Assembly (NCBI GenBank): GCA_030812955.1
Contig: JAUSTR010000005.1
Coordinates: forward strand, 92,210 to 156,209
Direction of reading: 5' to 3'
Length of the DNA stretch: 64,000 nt
DNA from: Bacillus alveayuensis
Lineage (GTDB): Bacteria; Bacillota; Bacilli; Bacillales; Aeribacillaceae
Shown here in pieces: positions 32,923-40,942 of the stretch; positions within the stretch are counted from its first letter, which is position 1; every line of letters starts with the position of its first letter. Below the pieces are notes generated by a model. That model did no database searches and had not been told where the DNA came from. It saw only the letters and a program-made list of their open reading frames with translations. A program made the position numbers and the translations under genes.

Positions 32923-33771
32923 TCACACAAGATCTCCTAATGCTTTTTCATTACGTTCAATCATTCGAATCAAATAGTTTTCATATAGCTCTTGTTCATG
33001 AGCCGTAAGCCCTTTTGAATAAATATGACCGCTTAAATCTTTTAAAGATGTCAAAAATTTCATCATTAACTCTTGTATCGTTAGTTCCGTTTTTAGCAGT
33101 TCACTTAATGAAGCCATTGTGCTTGGGTTGATATGAGGATAAGTAAATTTTGTCTGTTTTCCCTTTAATGCACATTCATAAAAACCTTTTATGATCTTGG
33201 CTCTTTCTGAACCGCTTCCATTAACACTTAAATAGATTTGAACAGCTACACCACCGCGAAGTCTGCGTTGTGAAATTCCGGCAATTTTTTTTCCGAAAAT
33301 GCTTAAATCATAATTTCCTGGACAATAAGAGCCTATGATTTCACGTGCTTCAATCTTCACATCGTATTCTCGGAGCATATAGCGAATGAGCTCCCACATC
33401 GTATCATAGCCACGATGAATATCAATCCCTTTTTCTGTTTCCGGTAAAATTAACGAAAGATTTAACACACCTTCATCCAATACAACCGCAAGACCGCCAG
33501 AATTTCTCACGATCACATGGTATCCCTTTTCTTTGAGAAAATGGATGCCATCGGCTAAATACGGTACTTTTGTATCTTGAATTCCGAGCACAATAGTTTG
33601 ATGATGAACCCAAGATCTAGCAACAGGTGCAGACTCACCTTTTCCAACTACATAACATAATGTATCATCAATAGCAAAAGATTGCTTAGCATCAAATTGA
33701 GGACCTATGCTTGAATGATCGATAATTCTCCACTCTTTTTGCCTTAATAAAGATAAATGTTGATCTCCCAT
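32923..33771 (-). CDS. lipL: Octanoyl-[GcvH]:protein N-octanoyltransferase
   Basis: Amidotransferase moving octanoyl from GcvH to E2 subunits in the Bacillus lipoate pathway. 282 residues, BPL/LPL fold. Catalytic cysteine C150 ([10 protein letters not shown]) and K162 ([12 protein letters not shown]) fall at exactly the positions known for B. subtilis LipL. RVRNSGG lipoate-ligase motif is [19 protein letters not shown] about 10 bases before ATG. Formerly YwfL; syntenic next to pta. Confidence 0.93.
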   Translation of the reverse strand: MGDQHLSLLRQKEWRIIDHSSIGPQFDAKQSFAIDDTLCYVVGKGESAPVARSWVHHQTIVLGIQDTKVPYLADGIHFLKEKGYHVIVRNSGGLAVVLDEGVLNLSLILPETEKGIDIHRGYDTMWELIRYMLREYDVKIEAREIIGSYCPGNYDLSIFGKKIAGISQRRLRGGVAVQIYLSVNGSGSERAKIIKGFYECALKGKQTKFTYPHINPSTMASLSELLKTELTIQELMMKFLTSLKDLSGHIYSKGLTAHEQELYENYLIRMIERNEKALGDLV

Positions 33772-33851
33772 CTTGAAGCGATCTCCTTTAACTAGTTGAA
33801 AGCGAAACCATTATACCATAAATTTTGGATGGGCACGCAGATATGTAATGG

Positions 33852-33890
33852 AAAAACCTGAGCAGTTTTAAAACTGTTCTCAGGTTTTCC
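33852..33890 (-). terminator. Terminator of pta
   Basis: On the minus strand AAAACCTGAG AACAGTTTTAAAACTG CTCAGGTTTTT: nested stem with T-run, 8 bp after the pta stop. Confidence 0.85.
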
Positions 33891-33897
33891 TTAAAGC

Positions 33898-34869
33898 TTA
33901 TAAAGCTTGGGCTGCCGTAATGAATGCAAGCTTGTATACATCTTCTGCGCTGCAGCCGCGAGATAAATCATTTACAGGTGCATTCAAACCTTGTAAAATC
34001 GGGCCGATAGCCTCAAAATTTCCTAGGCGCTGGGCAATTTTATAGCCAATATTTCCAGCTTCAAGGCTTGGGAAAATAAAGACGTTCGCATCTCCTTTAA
34101 TCACAGAGTCTGGCGCTTTTTTCGCCGCAACAGAAGGAACGAAAGCTGCATCAAATTGGAATTCTCCATCTAATGTTAAGTGAGGAGCCATTTCTTTTGC
34201 TAATTTTACCGCTTCAACCACTTTTTCCGTTTCCGGAGATTTTGCCGAACCCTTCGTAGAGAAGCTTAACATCGCAATACGTGGTTCAATATCGAACATT
34301 TTAGCCGTATTGGCGCTTTCGATCGCAATTTCCGCTAAATCTTGGCTATCTGGTGCAATATTAATCGCACAATCAGCAAAAACATACTTTTCTTCACCGC
34401 GTACCATGATGAAAACGCCAGACGTTTTCTTAACTCCTTCTTTTGTTTTAATGATTTGCAGGGCTGGGCGAACGGTATCTGCTGTGGAATGAGCAGCTCC
34501 GCTTACAAGTCCATCTGCTTTTTTCAAATATACAAGCATTGTACCGAAATAGTTTTCATCTAATAATATTTCCCGAGCCTTTTCTTCTGTTACTTTTCCT
34601 TTGCGGCGCTCAACGAAGGCTTGGACCATTTCATCCATACCTTCATATTCATGTGGATCAAATATTTCTACATCATCTAAAGACACATTTAATTCATTAG
34701 CTTTTTTTTGAACCTCTTCTTTTTTCCCAACAACAATTGGCTTAAGCACTTTTTCTTCCGTTAAACGACCTACAGCTGTTAAAATTCGCTCATCTAATCC
34801 TTCTGGAAAAACAATTTTTATATCTTTACCGCTAATTTTATTTTTTAACGCAGTAAATAAATCTGCCAT
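33898..34869 (-). CDS. pta: Phosphate acetyltransferase
   Basis: Interconverts acetyl-CoA and acetyl phosphate for acetate overflow. 323 residues, the short single-domain form. Seen: KIVFPEGLDERIL, VSGAAHSTADTVRPALQIIKT, MLSFSTKGSAKSPE and NVFIFPSLEAGNIGYKIAQRLG family motifs. ATG 34869 follows GGAGG by 7 bases. A cre site and promoter lie upstream, fitting CcpA activation. Confidence 0.95.
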   Translation of the reverse strand: MADLFTALKNKISGKDIKIVFPEGLDERILTAVGRLTEEKVLKPIVVGKKEEVQKKANELNVSLDDVEIFDPHEYEGMDEMVQAFVERRKGKVTEEKAREILLDENYFGTMLVYLKKADGLVSGAAHSTADTVRPALQIIKTKEGVKKTSGVFIMVRGEEKYVFADCAINIAPDSQDLAEIAIESANTAKMFDIEPRIAMLSFSTKGSAKSPETEKVVEAVKLAKEMAPHLTLDGEFQFDAAFVPSVAAKKAPDSVIKGDANVFIFPSLEAGNIGYKIAQRLGNFEAIGPILQGLNAPVNDLSRGCSAEDVYKLAFITAAQAL

Positions 34870-34934
34870 GTAAAAAACCTCCTTGAAGTATGGCAAAAGG
34901 GCCTGCCATGTATATGAAACATCATCCACTTTTT

Positions 34935-34990
34935 AGCATACTCCACTTATAAGTATTTTCAAACACGAAGCAACGAAAATAACGCTTTCA
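34935..34990 (-). promoter_or_regulatory. pta promoter with upstream cre site
   Basis: TTGAAA (34957-34962), 16-base spacer, TATGCT (34935-34940). Further up TGAAAGCGTTATTT (34977-34990) fits the CcpA consensus TGWAARCGYTWWCW with one mismatch and would lie near -49 to -62, the place where CcpA activates pta in B. subtilis. Confidence 0.7.
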
Positions 34991-35139
34991 AACAAATTTC
35001 TTTGTTTTCAAAATAAAACTAATTTTCGCAACCGCTATTTTCTTGTTGATTATGATTGTCAACGTTTATTCACCGTGTTAGAGGCAAAACTATGTTATAG
35101 TATGAAGTGTACATAAATGAATTATTAGGGGTGAAAAAC

Positions 35140-35907
35140 ATGAGTGAAGAACTTCGTACAAATGAAGCGGCTGAAACGTTAGATGGTTGGTATTGCCTTC
35201 ATGATTTTCGTTCGATCGATTGGAGTGCATGGAAAACATTATCAAGTGATGAACGTCAAGAAGCCATTCATGAGTTTCATGGATTGTTACAAAAATGGAC
35301 CGCTGCAGAGAAAGCCGAAAAAGGAAGCCATGCTTTATATACAATTATTGGCCAAAAAGCCGATTTTATGTTCATGATTCTTCGTCCAACGATGGAAGAA
35401 TTAAATGAAATTGAAACAGAGTTTAATAAAACGAAGCTTGCTGAATTCACGATTCCGTCCTATTCATACGTTTCCGTTGTTGAATTAAGCAACTATATTC
35501 CTAGCGGTGACGGTGGAGATCCATATCAAAATCCACAAGTGCGCGCCCGCTTATATCCAATATTGCCAAAAGCGAAGCACGTCTGCTTCTATCCAATGGA
35601 TAAACGTCGTCAAGGAAACGATAATTGGTATATGCTATCCATGGATGAGCGCCGTAACCTTATGAGAAGTCATGGAATGATTGGCCGCAAATATGCAGGT
35701 AAAGTGAAACAAATTATTACGGGATCAGTTGGTTTTGATGATTATGAGTGGGGCGTTACACTTTTTGCAGATGATGTCCTTCAATTTAAAAAGCTTGTAT
35801 ATGAAATGCGATTTGACGAAGTAAGTGCTCGATATGGAGAATTCGGCTCTTTCTTTGTTGGAAATTTATTAGAGCCAAACAAAGTTGCAGCCTTTTTACA
35901 AGTTTAA
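35140..35907 (+). CDS. hemQ: Coproheme decarboxylase
   Basis: Last step of the Gram-positive heme pathway: peroxide-driven decarboxylation of coproheme to heme b. 255 residues, chlorite-dismutase fold. Reactive tyrosine is Y151 ([11 protein letters not shown]) and the axial histidine H178 ([15 protein letters not shown]), 27 residues apart as in characterised HemQ. ATG 35140 follows AGGGGTG. Divergent from pta, as ywfI is in B. subtilis. Confidence 0.94.
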   Translation: MSEELRTNEAAETLDGWYCLHDFRSIDWSAWKTLSSDERQEAIHEFHGLLQKWTAAEKAEKGSHALYTIIGQKADFMFMILRPTMEELNEIETEFNKTKLAEFTIPSYSYVSVVELSNYIPSGDGGDPYQNPQVRARLYPILPKAKHVCFYPMDKRRQGNDNWYMLSMDERRNLMRSHGMIGRKYAGKVKQIITGSVGFDDYEWGVTLFADDVLQFKKLVYEMRFDEVSARYGEFGSFFVGNLLEPNKVAAFLQV

Positions 35908-35922
35908 GTGATTTTACTGTTT

Positions 35923-35949
35923 AGGGACTGTCCGATAAGTCCCTTTTTT
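35923..35949 (+). terminator. Terminator of hemQ
   Basis: AGGGACT, loop GTCCGATA, AGTCCCT, then a T-run. The T-run is also the target duplication of the adjacent MITE copy. Confidence 0.8.
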
Positions 35950-35953
35950 ATTT

Positions 35954-36108
35954 GGCTCTTTTCTAAAAGATTGTTGCTTTACTATACGATAGCTTTTCGA
36001 CTGTCAAGCAAGCGAAACGCTTGCTACACGCTAAAGCGTGACGTGAACCGAACAAAAATCGTTCGGTTCATAGACAATCGAAAAGCAACAAAGTTTACGA
36101 AAACAGCC
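35954..36108. repeat. MITE family 1, copy 6
   Basis: 155 bp from GGCTCTTTTCTAAAAGATTG to GTTTACGAAAACAGCC with exact duplication TTTTATTT. Internal hairpins GCAAGCG/CGCTTGC, CACGCT/AGCGTG and GAACCGAACAAA/TCGTTCGGTTC. Inserted in the hemQ terminator tail. Confidence 0.9.
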
Positions 36109-36155
36109 TTTTATTTTCCTCTCTTCTTTCCTCATCTAAAAAGTTCCATCTATTT

Positions 36156-36185
36156 GTCATAGTAATCGTCATTTTATCATACGTT
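36156..36185 (+). promoter_or_regulatory. Candidate sigma-E promoter of cwlJ
   Basis: GTCATA (36156-36161), 16 bases, CATACGTT (36178-36185), close to the mother-cell sigma-E consensus. cwlJ is sigma-E controlled in B. subtilis. Confidence 0.5.
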
Positions 36186-36273
36186 TGAATGAGTATAAGT
36201 TTATTTGTATTTTCCCGTCATTCTCTTTATTGAACAAAGGTAATGGTGCCTCCATGAAAAGGCAGGTGAACAA

Positions 36274-36696
36274 ATGGCAGTCGTTCCATATAACGAAGAA
36301 GAAGTGAAGCTATTAGCTCGATTAATTCGAGCAGAAGCTGAAGGTGATGGAAACTTAGGAATGCTTCTTGTCGGCAATGTCGGTATTAATCGAGTTCGAG
36401 CAGACTGTCTAGACTTTAAAGATATTCGTTCCATTGAAAGAATGGTGTTTCAATCACCTGGAGGCTTTGAAGCTGTACAAAAAGGCTACTTTTATCAAAG
36501 GGCTCGACAAAATGAAATCAACTTAGCGAGAAAGGTTATAGCAGGAAATCGGTATCATCCCGCAGAGGTAGCTTTATGGTTTTTCAAACCAGTAGGGGAT
36601 TGTCCTGCCACATGGTATAACCAATATAATTCAGGACGGTATAAATCCCATTGTTTTTATTTTCCAGTTTACTCCGTTTGTCCAAGTGTTTATTAA
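36274..36696 (+). CDS. cwlJ: Spore cortex-lytic hydrolase CwlJ
   Basis: Germination enzyme that opens the spore cortex, deposited in the coat by the mother cell. 140 residues, Hydrolase_2 (SleB-type catalytic) domain: LLARLIRAEAEGDGNLGMLLVGNVGINRV with catalytic glutamate, and HPAEVALWFFKPVGDCPATWYNQYN. No signal peptide, as usual for CwlJ (unlike SleB). Followed 17 bp later by gerQ, whose product it needs for retention. Confidence 0.94.
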   Translation: MAVVPYNEEEVKLLARLIRAEAEGDGNLGMLLVGNVGINRVRADCLDFKDIRSIERMVFQSPGGFEAVQKGYFYQRARQNEINLARKVIAGNRYHPAEVALWFFKPVGDCPATWYNQYNSGRYKSHCFYFPVYSVCPSVY

Positions 36697-36713
36697 TTTA
36701 AAGGAGGCGTATT

Positions 36714-37154
36714 ATGAATTCAAAAAACCAACGTCAGCAAACACAATATTCCCCTTATAGTATGCAAGGGCACCAGCCTACTACTAGTGTTCCATATGGT
36801 TTTTATGCCCCTAGCGGTTCACAAATTGGCACTGCTGCACCAGTTCAAGGGGTATCTGCTGGCCAATACGTTCCAGGTATGCTGCCACTTGAAGAATCTT
36901 ATATCGAGAACATCCTTCGTTTAAATAAGGGGAAACATGCGACCGTTTATATGACGTTTGAAAACAATCAACAATGGAATGCTAAGATTTTTAAAGGAAT
37001 TATTGAGGCAGCAGGACGCGATCACATTATTTTAAGTGATCCAAAAACAGGAAAACGCTATTTATTATTAATGGTGTATTTAGACTATATTACTTTTGAC
37101 GAAGAAATTAATTATGTATATCCCCCAGGATTAGCTACTTATTCTCCAAGATAA
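36714..37154 (+). CDS. gerQ: Spore coat protein GerQ
   Basis: Coat protein required for CwlJ localisation, cross-linked by transglutaminase Tgl in B. subtilis. 146 residues: Gln/Ser/Tyr/Pro-rich low-complexity N-terminus (1-55) and conserved C-terminal domain (60-140, LPLEESYIENILRLNKGKHATVYMTFENN...NYVYPPGLATY). AAAGGAGG six bases before ATG. Second gene of the cwlJ-gerQ operon. Confidence 0.93.
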   Translation: MNSKNQRQQTQYSPYSMQGHQPTTSVPYGFYAPSGSQIGTAAPVQGVSAGQYVPGMLPLEESYIENILRLNKGKHATVYMTFENNQQWNAKIFKGIIEAAGRDHIILSDPKTGKRYLLLMVYLDYITFDEEINYVYPPGLATYSPR

Positions 37155-37257
37155 AAAGAAAGTGTTGCTTGCCTTATCTTCATTTCTTAAATAGAAGCGA
37201 ATATTTGATTCCTAGTATAAACTTAACCTTTTATTTATAGAACTTCGTTAACGTGAA

Positions 37258-37290
37258 AAAGGTTGACACTAACTGAATGTGTCAACCTTT
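37258..37290 (+). terminator. Terminator of gerQ, abutting a MITE remnant
   Basis: AAAGGTTGACAC, nine-base loop, GTGTCAACCTTT; the T-run stops after three bases, where MITE copy 7 begins, so the insertion appears to have cut the tail. Confidence 0.7.
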
Positions 37291-37415
37291 CAGACTGCCC
37301 TCAAACGCATGCTATGTCACTTACAAGCGTGACGTGAACCGAACAAAACTCGATTGTCGGACAAATGTAATTTGTCCCGCATTCTTTGTTCGGTTCATGG
37401 TTTACGAAAACGGCC
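37291..37415. repeat. MITE family 1, copy 7 (left end lost)
   Basis: Retains GAACCGAACAAA/TTTGTTCGGTTC and GTCGGACAAATGTAATTTGTCC hairpins and the right end GGTTTACGAAAACGGCC, but lacks the left terminus. Between the converging gerQ and cbaA ends. Confidence 0.75.
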
Positions 37416-37442
37416 TATAAAAAGAACTTCTAATACGTTCAT

Positions 37443-39083
37443 TTACCAAAGTTTAAATCCTGGAGAGCCTGGTGGTGCATTTTGAATCATATCGATAACC
37501 GGAACCGTGTAGGCTAATATGATGAGAATCGCTGAAACACCAATCCATAATTTCCAGTTTTCCAAAAAGAGAGGTGTTGCTTCTGCTTGCTCATTCACTT
37601 CACCAATTGGATACTCTTCATAACCTTTTGGAGACCAGAAAGCAAGGTATATAACAATATAAATCATGAGTAAAATTGCTACAAATAAAATAGCTCCGCC
37701 GACTGCCATTGCTGTTTGGTAAGGCATCCATGATAGCGCGACTGAATGGTCGCCGTAAGTCGTAAAGGCTGTACGGCGAGGTGCACCTAATAGACCAACC
37801 GTATGCATCGCACCTGACATAAAGAACATTCCGAAACACCAAAGAACCGTTTGAATGATGCCAAGCTTATTGATTTTGCTTGTTAAAGTTCTACCCGTTA
37901 AATGTGGAATTAGCCAGTAGGAAATTCCAAAGAAGGTTAAAGCTACTGATGTCGCAACTGTTAAGTGGAAATGGCCAGTAACGAATAATGTATTATGAAC
38001 AACTTGGTTTAATTGGTTACTGGCATTAATAATTCCTCCGGCTCCAGCCGGAATGAATATAAGCATTCCCATAAACGGAGCAAAAAATCGAACATCTCCC
38101 CAAGGAAGCTTTTTAAACCAGCCAAACAAACCTTTTGCACCTTTTTCACGACCAGCAAGCTCAAAAGTTGCAAAAAGAGCGAATGCTGTCATAAGAGATG
38201 GAATAATAACCATAAATGTTAATACAATTTGAATAAATTTCCAAACAGGATCAATTCCAGATTCTAATATTTGGTGATGGAATCCAACCGGAATCGAAAA
38301 TAATACAAATAGGACAAATGCTAAACGAGCAAGGGCATCACTAAAGACTTTTCCACCGATGATCTTAGGAATAACCACATACCAACACATATAAGCCGGT
38401 AACAGCCAGAAATAAACAAGCGGGTGTCCAAAATACCAGAACAGTGTACGACTTAGTAGAATATTAATTTTATCAACCCAACCGAATGACCAAGGAATAA
38501 ATTGAAATAATACCGTAACAGCTACACCAATTGTTGCGATCAACCATAAGACCATTGTTGCCACTGCCATAAAGCTCATTAATGGAGAAGCTTTTCCTTT
38601 ATTCGCTTTTTTCCATGTCGCATATTGATGGAACATGCCAATCCCGCTTACCCAGCTGCCGACAACGACAAGTGTTAAACCAATATAAAACCAAGGCGAT
38701 GCTTGTAATGGAGCATAAAATGTATAAAGAACGGTCGCTTTATTTAATAAAATCATGACGGTTGTGATACTCGTTCCAATTGTCTTGAGCCAAAAGCCAA
38801 GCCATCCTGACTTATTTGAAAAATTCGTTAATGTCCCTGTTGTTCGGCTAATAGCTGAATATAAAAATCCAATGATAAAGAACGTTGTAAAAACTAAACC
38901 GAGTAATACGCCATGTGCTGTTAATAATTGATAATAACCAATGCCTGCTGGAAGTTCAATCTCTCCACTTCGTACAAACGTTTGTAAAAGTCCAGCGATC
39001 GCACCTAAAAATAATGCGACAAAAGCAACTGCAATATGAGACAACGCTATTTTTCCATCTTTTCTATTTACGGCTTCATTCAT
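37443..39083 (-). CDS. cbaA: Cytochrome ba3-type oxidase subunit I
   Basis: Heme-copper oxidase catalytic subunit, proton-pumping terminal oxidase. 546 residues, about 13 membrane segments. Heme and CuB ligands: LLTAHGVLLGL, YFGHPLVYFWLLPAY (His-Tyr pair region), VGFHHQ, and VTGHFHLTVATSV. Sequence pattern is of the B (ba3) class. The ATG at 39083 overlaps the cbaB stop (ATGA), so the two are translationally coupled; a longer reading is discarded. Confidence 0.93.
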   Translation of the reverse strand: MNEAVNRKDGKIALSHIAVAFVALFLGAIAGLLQTFVRSGEIELPAGIGYYQLLTAHGVLLGLVFTTFFIIGFLYSAISRTTGTLTNFSNKSGWLGFWLKTIGTSITTVMILLNKATVLYTFYAPLQASPWFYIGLTLVVVGSWVSGIGMFHQYATWKKANKGKASPLMSFMAVATMVLWLIATIGVAVTVLFQFIPWSFGWVDKINILLSRTLFWYFGHPLVYFWLLPAYMCWYVVIPKIIGGKVFSDALARLAFVLFVLFSIPVGFHHQILESGIDPVWKFIQIVLTFMVIIPSLMTAFALFATFELAGREKGAKGLFGWFKKLPWGDVRFFAPFMGMLIFIPAGAGGIINASNQLNQVVHNTLFVTGHFHLTVATSVALTFFGISYWLIPHLTGRTLTSKINKLGIIQTVLWCFGMFFMSGAMHTVGLLGAPRRTAFTTYGDHSVALSWMPYQTAMAVGGAILFVAILLMIYIVIYLAFWSPKGYEEYPIGEVNEQAEATPLFLENWKLWIGVSAILIILAYTVPVIDMIQNAPPGSPGFKLW

Positions 39084-39553
39084 GCTTCTGTCACCTCGAT
39101 CGTCGTACTCATTGCTTGATGGCCAACACCGCAATATTCATTACATAAAATTAAATAATTGCCTGGTTCTTTAAAAGAATATGTTAAGGAGTTTACATGT
39201 CCTGGCGTCACCATCATATTGACATTTGTTCCAACAATTTGTAAACCATGAACGACGTCTTTACTCGTTACTTTAATGTGAACCGTAGCCCCTTTTGGAA
39301 TCTTCACATCGTTAGGGAAAAACGAAAATGCTTGTGCAATTAGAATAAGTTCATACTCATTTTCGCCAATCTTTTTTAAACCGGGCTCATTAAAAGGAGG
39401 TGTTTCATCAACCTTTTGCGGATCTAAAATCGTTAAGTCACTTGGAGGCTCATTCCCATGTGCAAAAGCCCCTACTCCAATAATGGTAAGAAACACCACA
39501 AGTGTGCCCACACCAATGATTAACCAAATTTTTTCGAGTTTATGCATATGCAT
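39080..39553 (-). CDS. cbaB: Cytochrome ba3-type oxidase subunit II
   Basis: CuA electron-entry subunit. 157 residues: one N-terminal membrane helix (about 8-32), then a cupredoxin domain with SKDVVHGLQIVG and the CuA motif CNEYCGVGHQAM (two Cys, His, Met). RBS GGAGG precedes ATG 39553 by 10 bases. Between the small subunit and subunit I. Confidence 0.93.
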   Translation of the reverse strand: MHMHKLEKIWLIIGVGTLVVFLTIIGVGAFAHGNEPPSDLTILDPQKVDETPPFNEPGLKKIGENEYELILIAQAFSFFPNDVKIPKGATVHIKVTSKDVVHGLQIVGTNVNMMVTPGHVNSLTYSFKEPGNYLILCNEYCGVGHQAMSTTIEVTEA

Positions 39554-39572
39554 TTTTATGCACCCTCCTTTA

Positions 39573-39737
39573 TTAACGGCTTATAAATAGGTAGTAAACA
39601 CCCATCCAGGACAAGAAGATAAAACCACCTAAGAACAATACAGAGACAAAAGCCCCTTTGAGACTCGGCTCTTCCGTTTGCTTTTTGATTCCCACGGAAT
39701 TTTTCCTATTTTCCAAAGGAGCAATCTTATTCGCCAC
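39573..39737 (-). CDS. cbaD: Cytochrome ba3-type oxidase small subunit IIa
   Basis: 54 codons from GTG 39737: a charged stretch ending KKQTEEPSLKG, then one membrane helix AFVSVLFLGGFIFLSWMGVYYLFISR. This matches the single-helix subunit IIa of ba3 oxidases (Thermus CbaD type). 19 bp before cbaB, first gene of the operon. An in-frame GTG three codons earlier (39746) is an alternative start; GGAAGG lies just upstream. Confidence 0.82.
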   Translation of the reverse strand: MANKIAPLENRKNSVGIKKQTEEPSLKGAFVSVLFLGGFIFLSWMGVYYLFISR

Positions 39738-39766
39738 CTTAAACACCAGCCTTCCTTAATCGTTTA

Positions 39767-39814
39767 TTTATACTGTAAAACCATTCAATTTTCCTATCTG
39801 TGATAAATATCACA
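39767..39814 (-). promoter_or_regulatory. Fnr/Crp-type operator and promoter of the ba3 operon
   Basis: TGTGATAAATATCACA (39799-39814) is a perfect TGTGA-N6-TCACA palindrome, the binding site of Fnr in bacilli and of Crp-family proteins generally. TATAAA (39767-39772) downstream serves as -10, placing the site about 40-47 bases before the start, an activator position. Suggests oxygen-limited induction of the ba3 oxidase. Confidence 0.7.
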
Positions 39815-39862
39815 TTTATTTTTCCTTTTGTGACAGCTATATGAACAATCGAATTCATGCAA

Positions 39863-39886
39863 AATAAAAAGGCTGGTGCTAGCCTT
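39863..39886 (-). terminator. Minus-strand terminator before the ba3 promoter
   Basis: AAGGCTAGCACCAGCCTTTTTATTTT on reading the minus strand (stem AAGGCT/AGCCTT, then T-run). It ends the short fragment at 39897-39972. Confidence 0.7.
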
Positions 39887-39896
39887 GCTGCGTTGA

Positions 39897-39974
39897 TCAT
39901 TTGGAATAAAAGCACTTTTTGTGAGAAGTGAGACCTGTAACAACCGGCGAACCACCAATATTTTTACATTCAGA
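39897..39974 (-). pseudogene. Orphan coding-like fragment with two cysteines
   Basis: Lies between two minus-strand terminators. The frame reads SECKNIGGSPVVTGLTSHKKCFYSK and stops at 39897. It looks like the C-terminal end of a small conserved protein whose start is lost: no ATG/GTG/TTG with a ribosome site is in frame. Family not recognised; chance is possible. Confidence 0.3.
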
Positions 39975-39985
39975 AGAAAAAAGAC

Positions 39986-40017
39986 AAATAAAAAAGACTG
40001 GACAAAAGTCCAGCCTT
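39986..40017 (-). terminator. Terminator of ywdK
   Basis: Minus strand: AAGGCTGGAC, TTTT loop, GTCCAGTCTT, then TTTTATTTG. Confidence 0.8.
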
Positions 40018-40072
40018 ACTTGACTAATTGTTTGAATGGAGACCCATAAAAAGCATCCACAATTCACGACTC

Positions 40073-40444
40073 TTATAAATATTTTATAACAGAAACCATT
40101 AATAAAATCCATGCGATTAAAAAGGAAACCCCACCAAGTGGTGTAATTGCCCCTAATACCTTTATTTGTGTTAAGCTTAACACATAAAGACTGCCAGAGA
40201 ATAATAAAATACCGATAAACATGAGCCAGCCTGCCCAAGCAGCCATCCCAGCTTGCGGCAGTTTATCCATCACGAAAGCTACTGCAAATAAGCCGAGAGA
40301 GTGAAACATTTGGTAATGTACACCAGTTTGCCATATTTCCAAATATTTATCAGGAATTTTTCCTTCTAGCCCATGTGCCCCAAATGCGCCTAATGCAACA
40401 GATAAAAACGCGTTCAATGCTCCTAATATAAGAATGATCTTCAT
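40073..40444 (-). CDS. ywdK: DUF423 membrane protein YwdK
   Basis: 123 residues, four predicted membrane helices: LILGALNAFLSVALGAFGAHGLEG is the DUF423 signature, followed by HYQMFHSLGLFAVAF and LFSGSLYVLSL. Function unknown. 18 bp after ywdI; in B. subtilis it also follows gerQ and lies by ywdI and ung. Confidence 0.88.
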   Translation of the reverse strand: MKIILILGALNAFLSVALGAFGAHGLEGKIPDKYLEIWQTGVHYQMFHSLGLFAVAFVMDKLPQAGMAAWAGWLMFIGILLFSGSLYVLSLTQIKVLGAITPLGGVSFLIAWILLMVSVIKYL

Positions 40445-40462
40445 TGTTCTCCCCTACCTTTA

Positions 40463-40765
40463 TTAAAAATCAAATATAGATTCGCCGTTTGCGTCGTCCT
40501 CTTTTAAATAGTTTGACACCATTTTTTGCTGCGGTTTTTTTATTCCCATCATTTTTTCGAGCTCTAAGTCGGTAAATGAATGCTGAGGCACGGTTTCTTG
40601 TATATCAGTAAAATCTGTTTCTTCTTTTCGTTCCTCAAGAACAACATCACATAATGAGCGAATGACAAGAAGTCGAGATTGAATAGCTTCCCTTGACTGA
40701 CTCATTTTCGCTTTTTCTAGCTCTTCCCCTATTTTTAATAATATATTTCTCACTGGAATATTCAA
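40463..40765 (-). CDS. ywdI: YwdI family protein (DUF5327)
   Basis: 100-residue soluble, mostly helical, acidic protein. MNIPVRNILLKIGEELEKAK start and the C-terminal SIFDF tail are family features; function unknown. The start is TTG 40765, with GGAGGA 6 bases upstream. Two-gene unit with ywdK. Confidence 0.78.
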   Translation of the reverse strand: MNIPVRNILLKIGEELEKAKMSQSREAIQSRLLVIRSLCDVVLEERKEETDFTDIQETVPQHSFTDLELEKMMGIKKPQQKMVSNYLKEDDANGESIFDF

Positions 40766-40942
40766 TTAGATTCCTCCAATCGTTCCATCTTTCCTCCTTA
40801 GCTTCCCTACAAATAGGCTATCAATAATACGGTGAGCCTGTAAAGCAAGTTTATCACTTCTCTACAAGTATTCACATTTATTTTCATGATTTGTTACAAT
40901 AGAAAACAGTCGTCAAACAATATTTTAAAAGAGGAGGTTCTC

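Noticed and set aside
37291..37415. Stand-alone sRNA after gerQ
   Set aside because: The hairpins match MITE family 1 modules and the right end GTTTACGAAAACGGCC; explained as a truncated copy.
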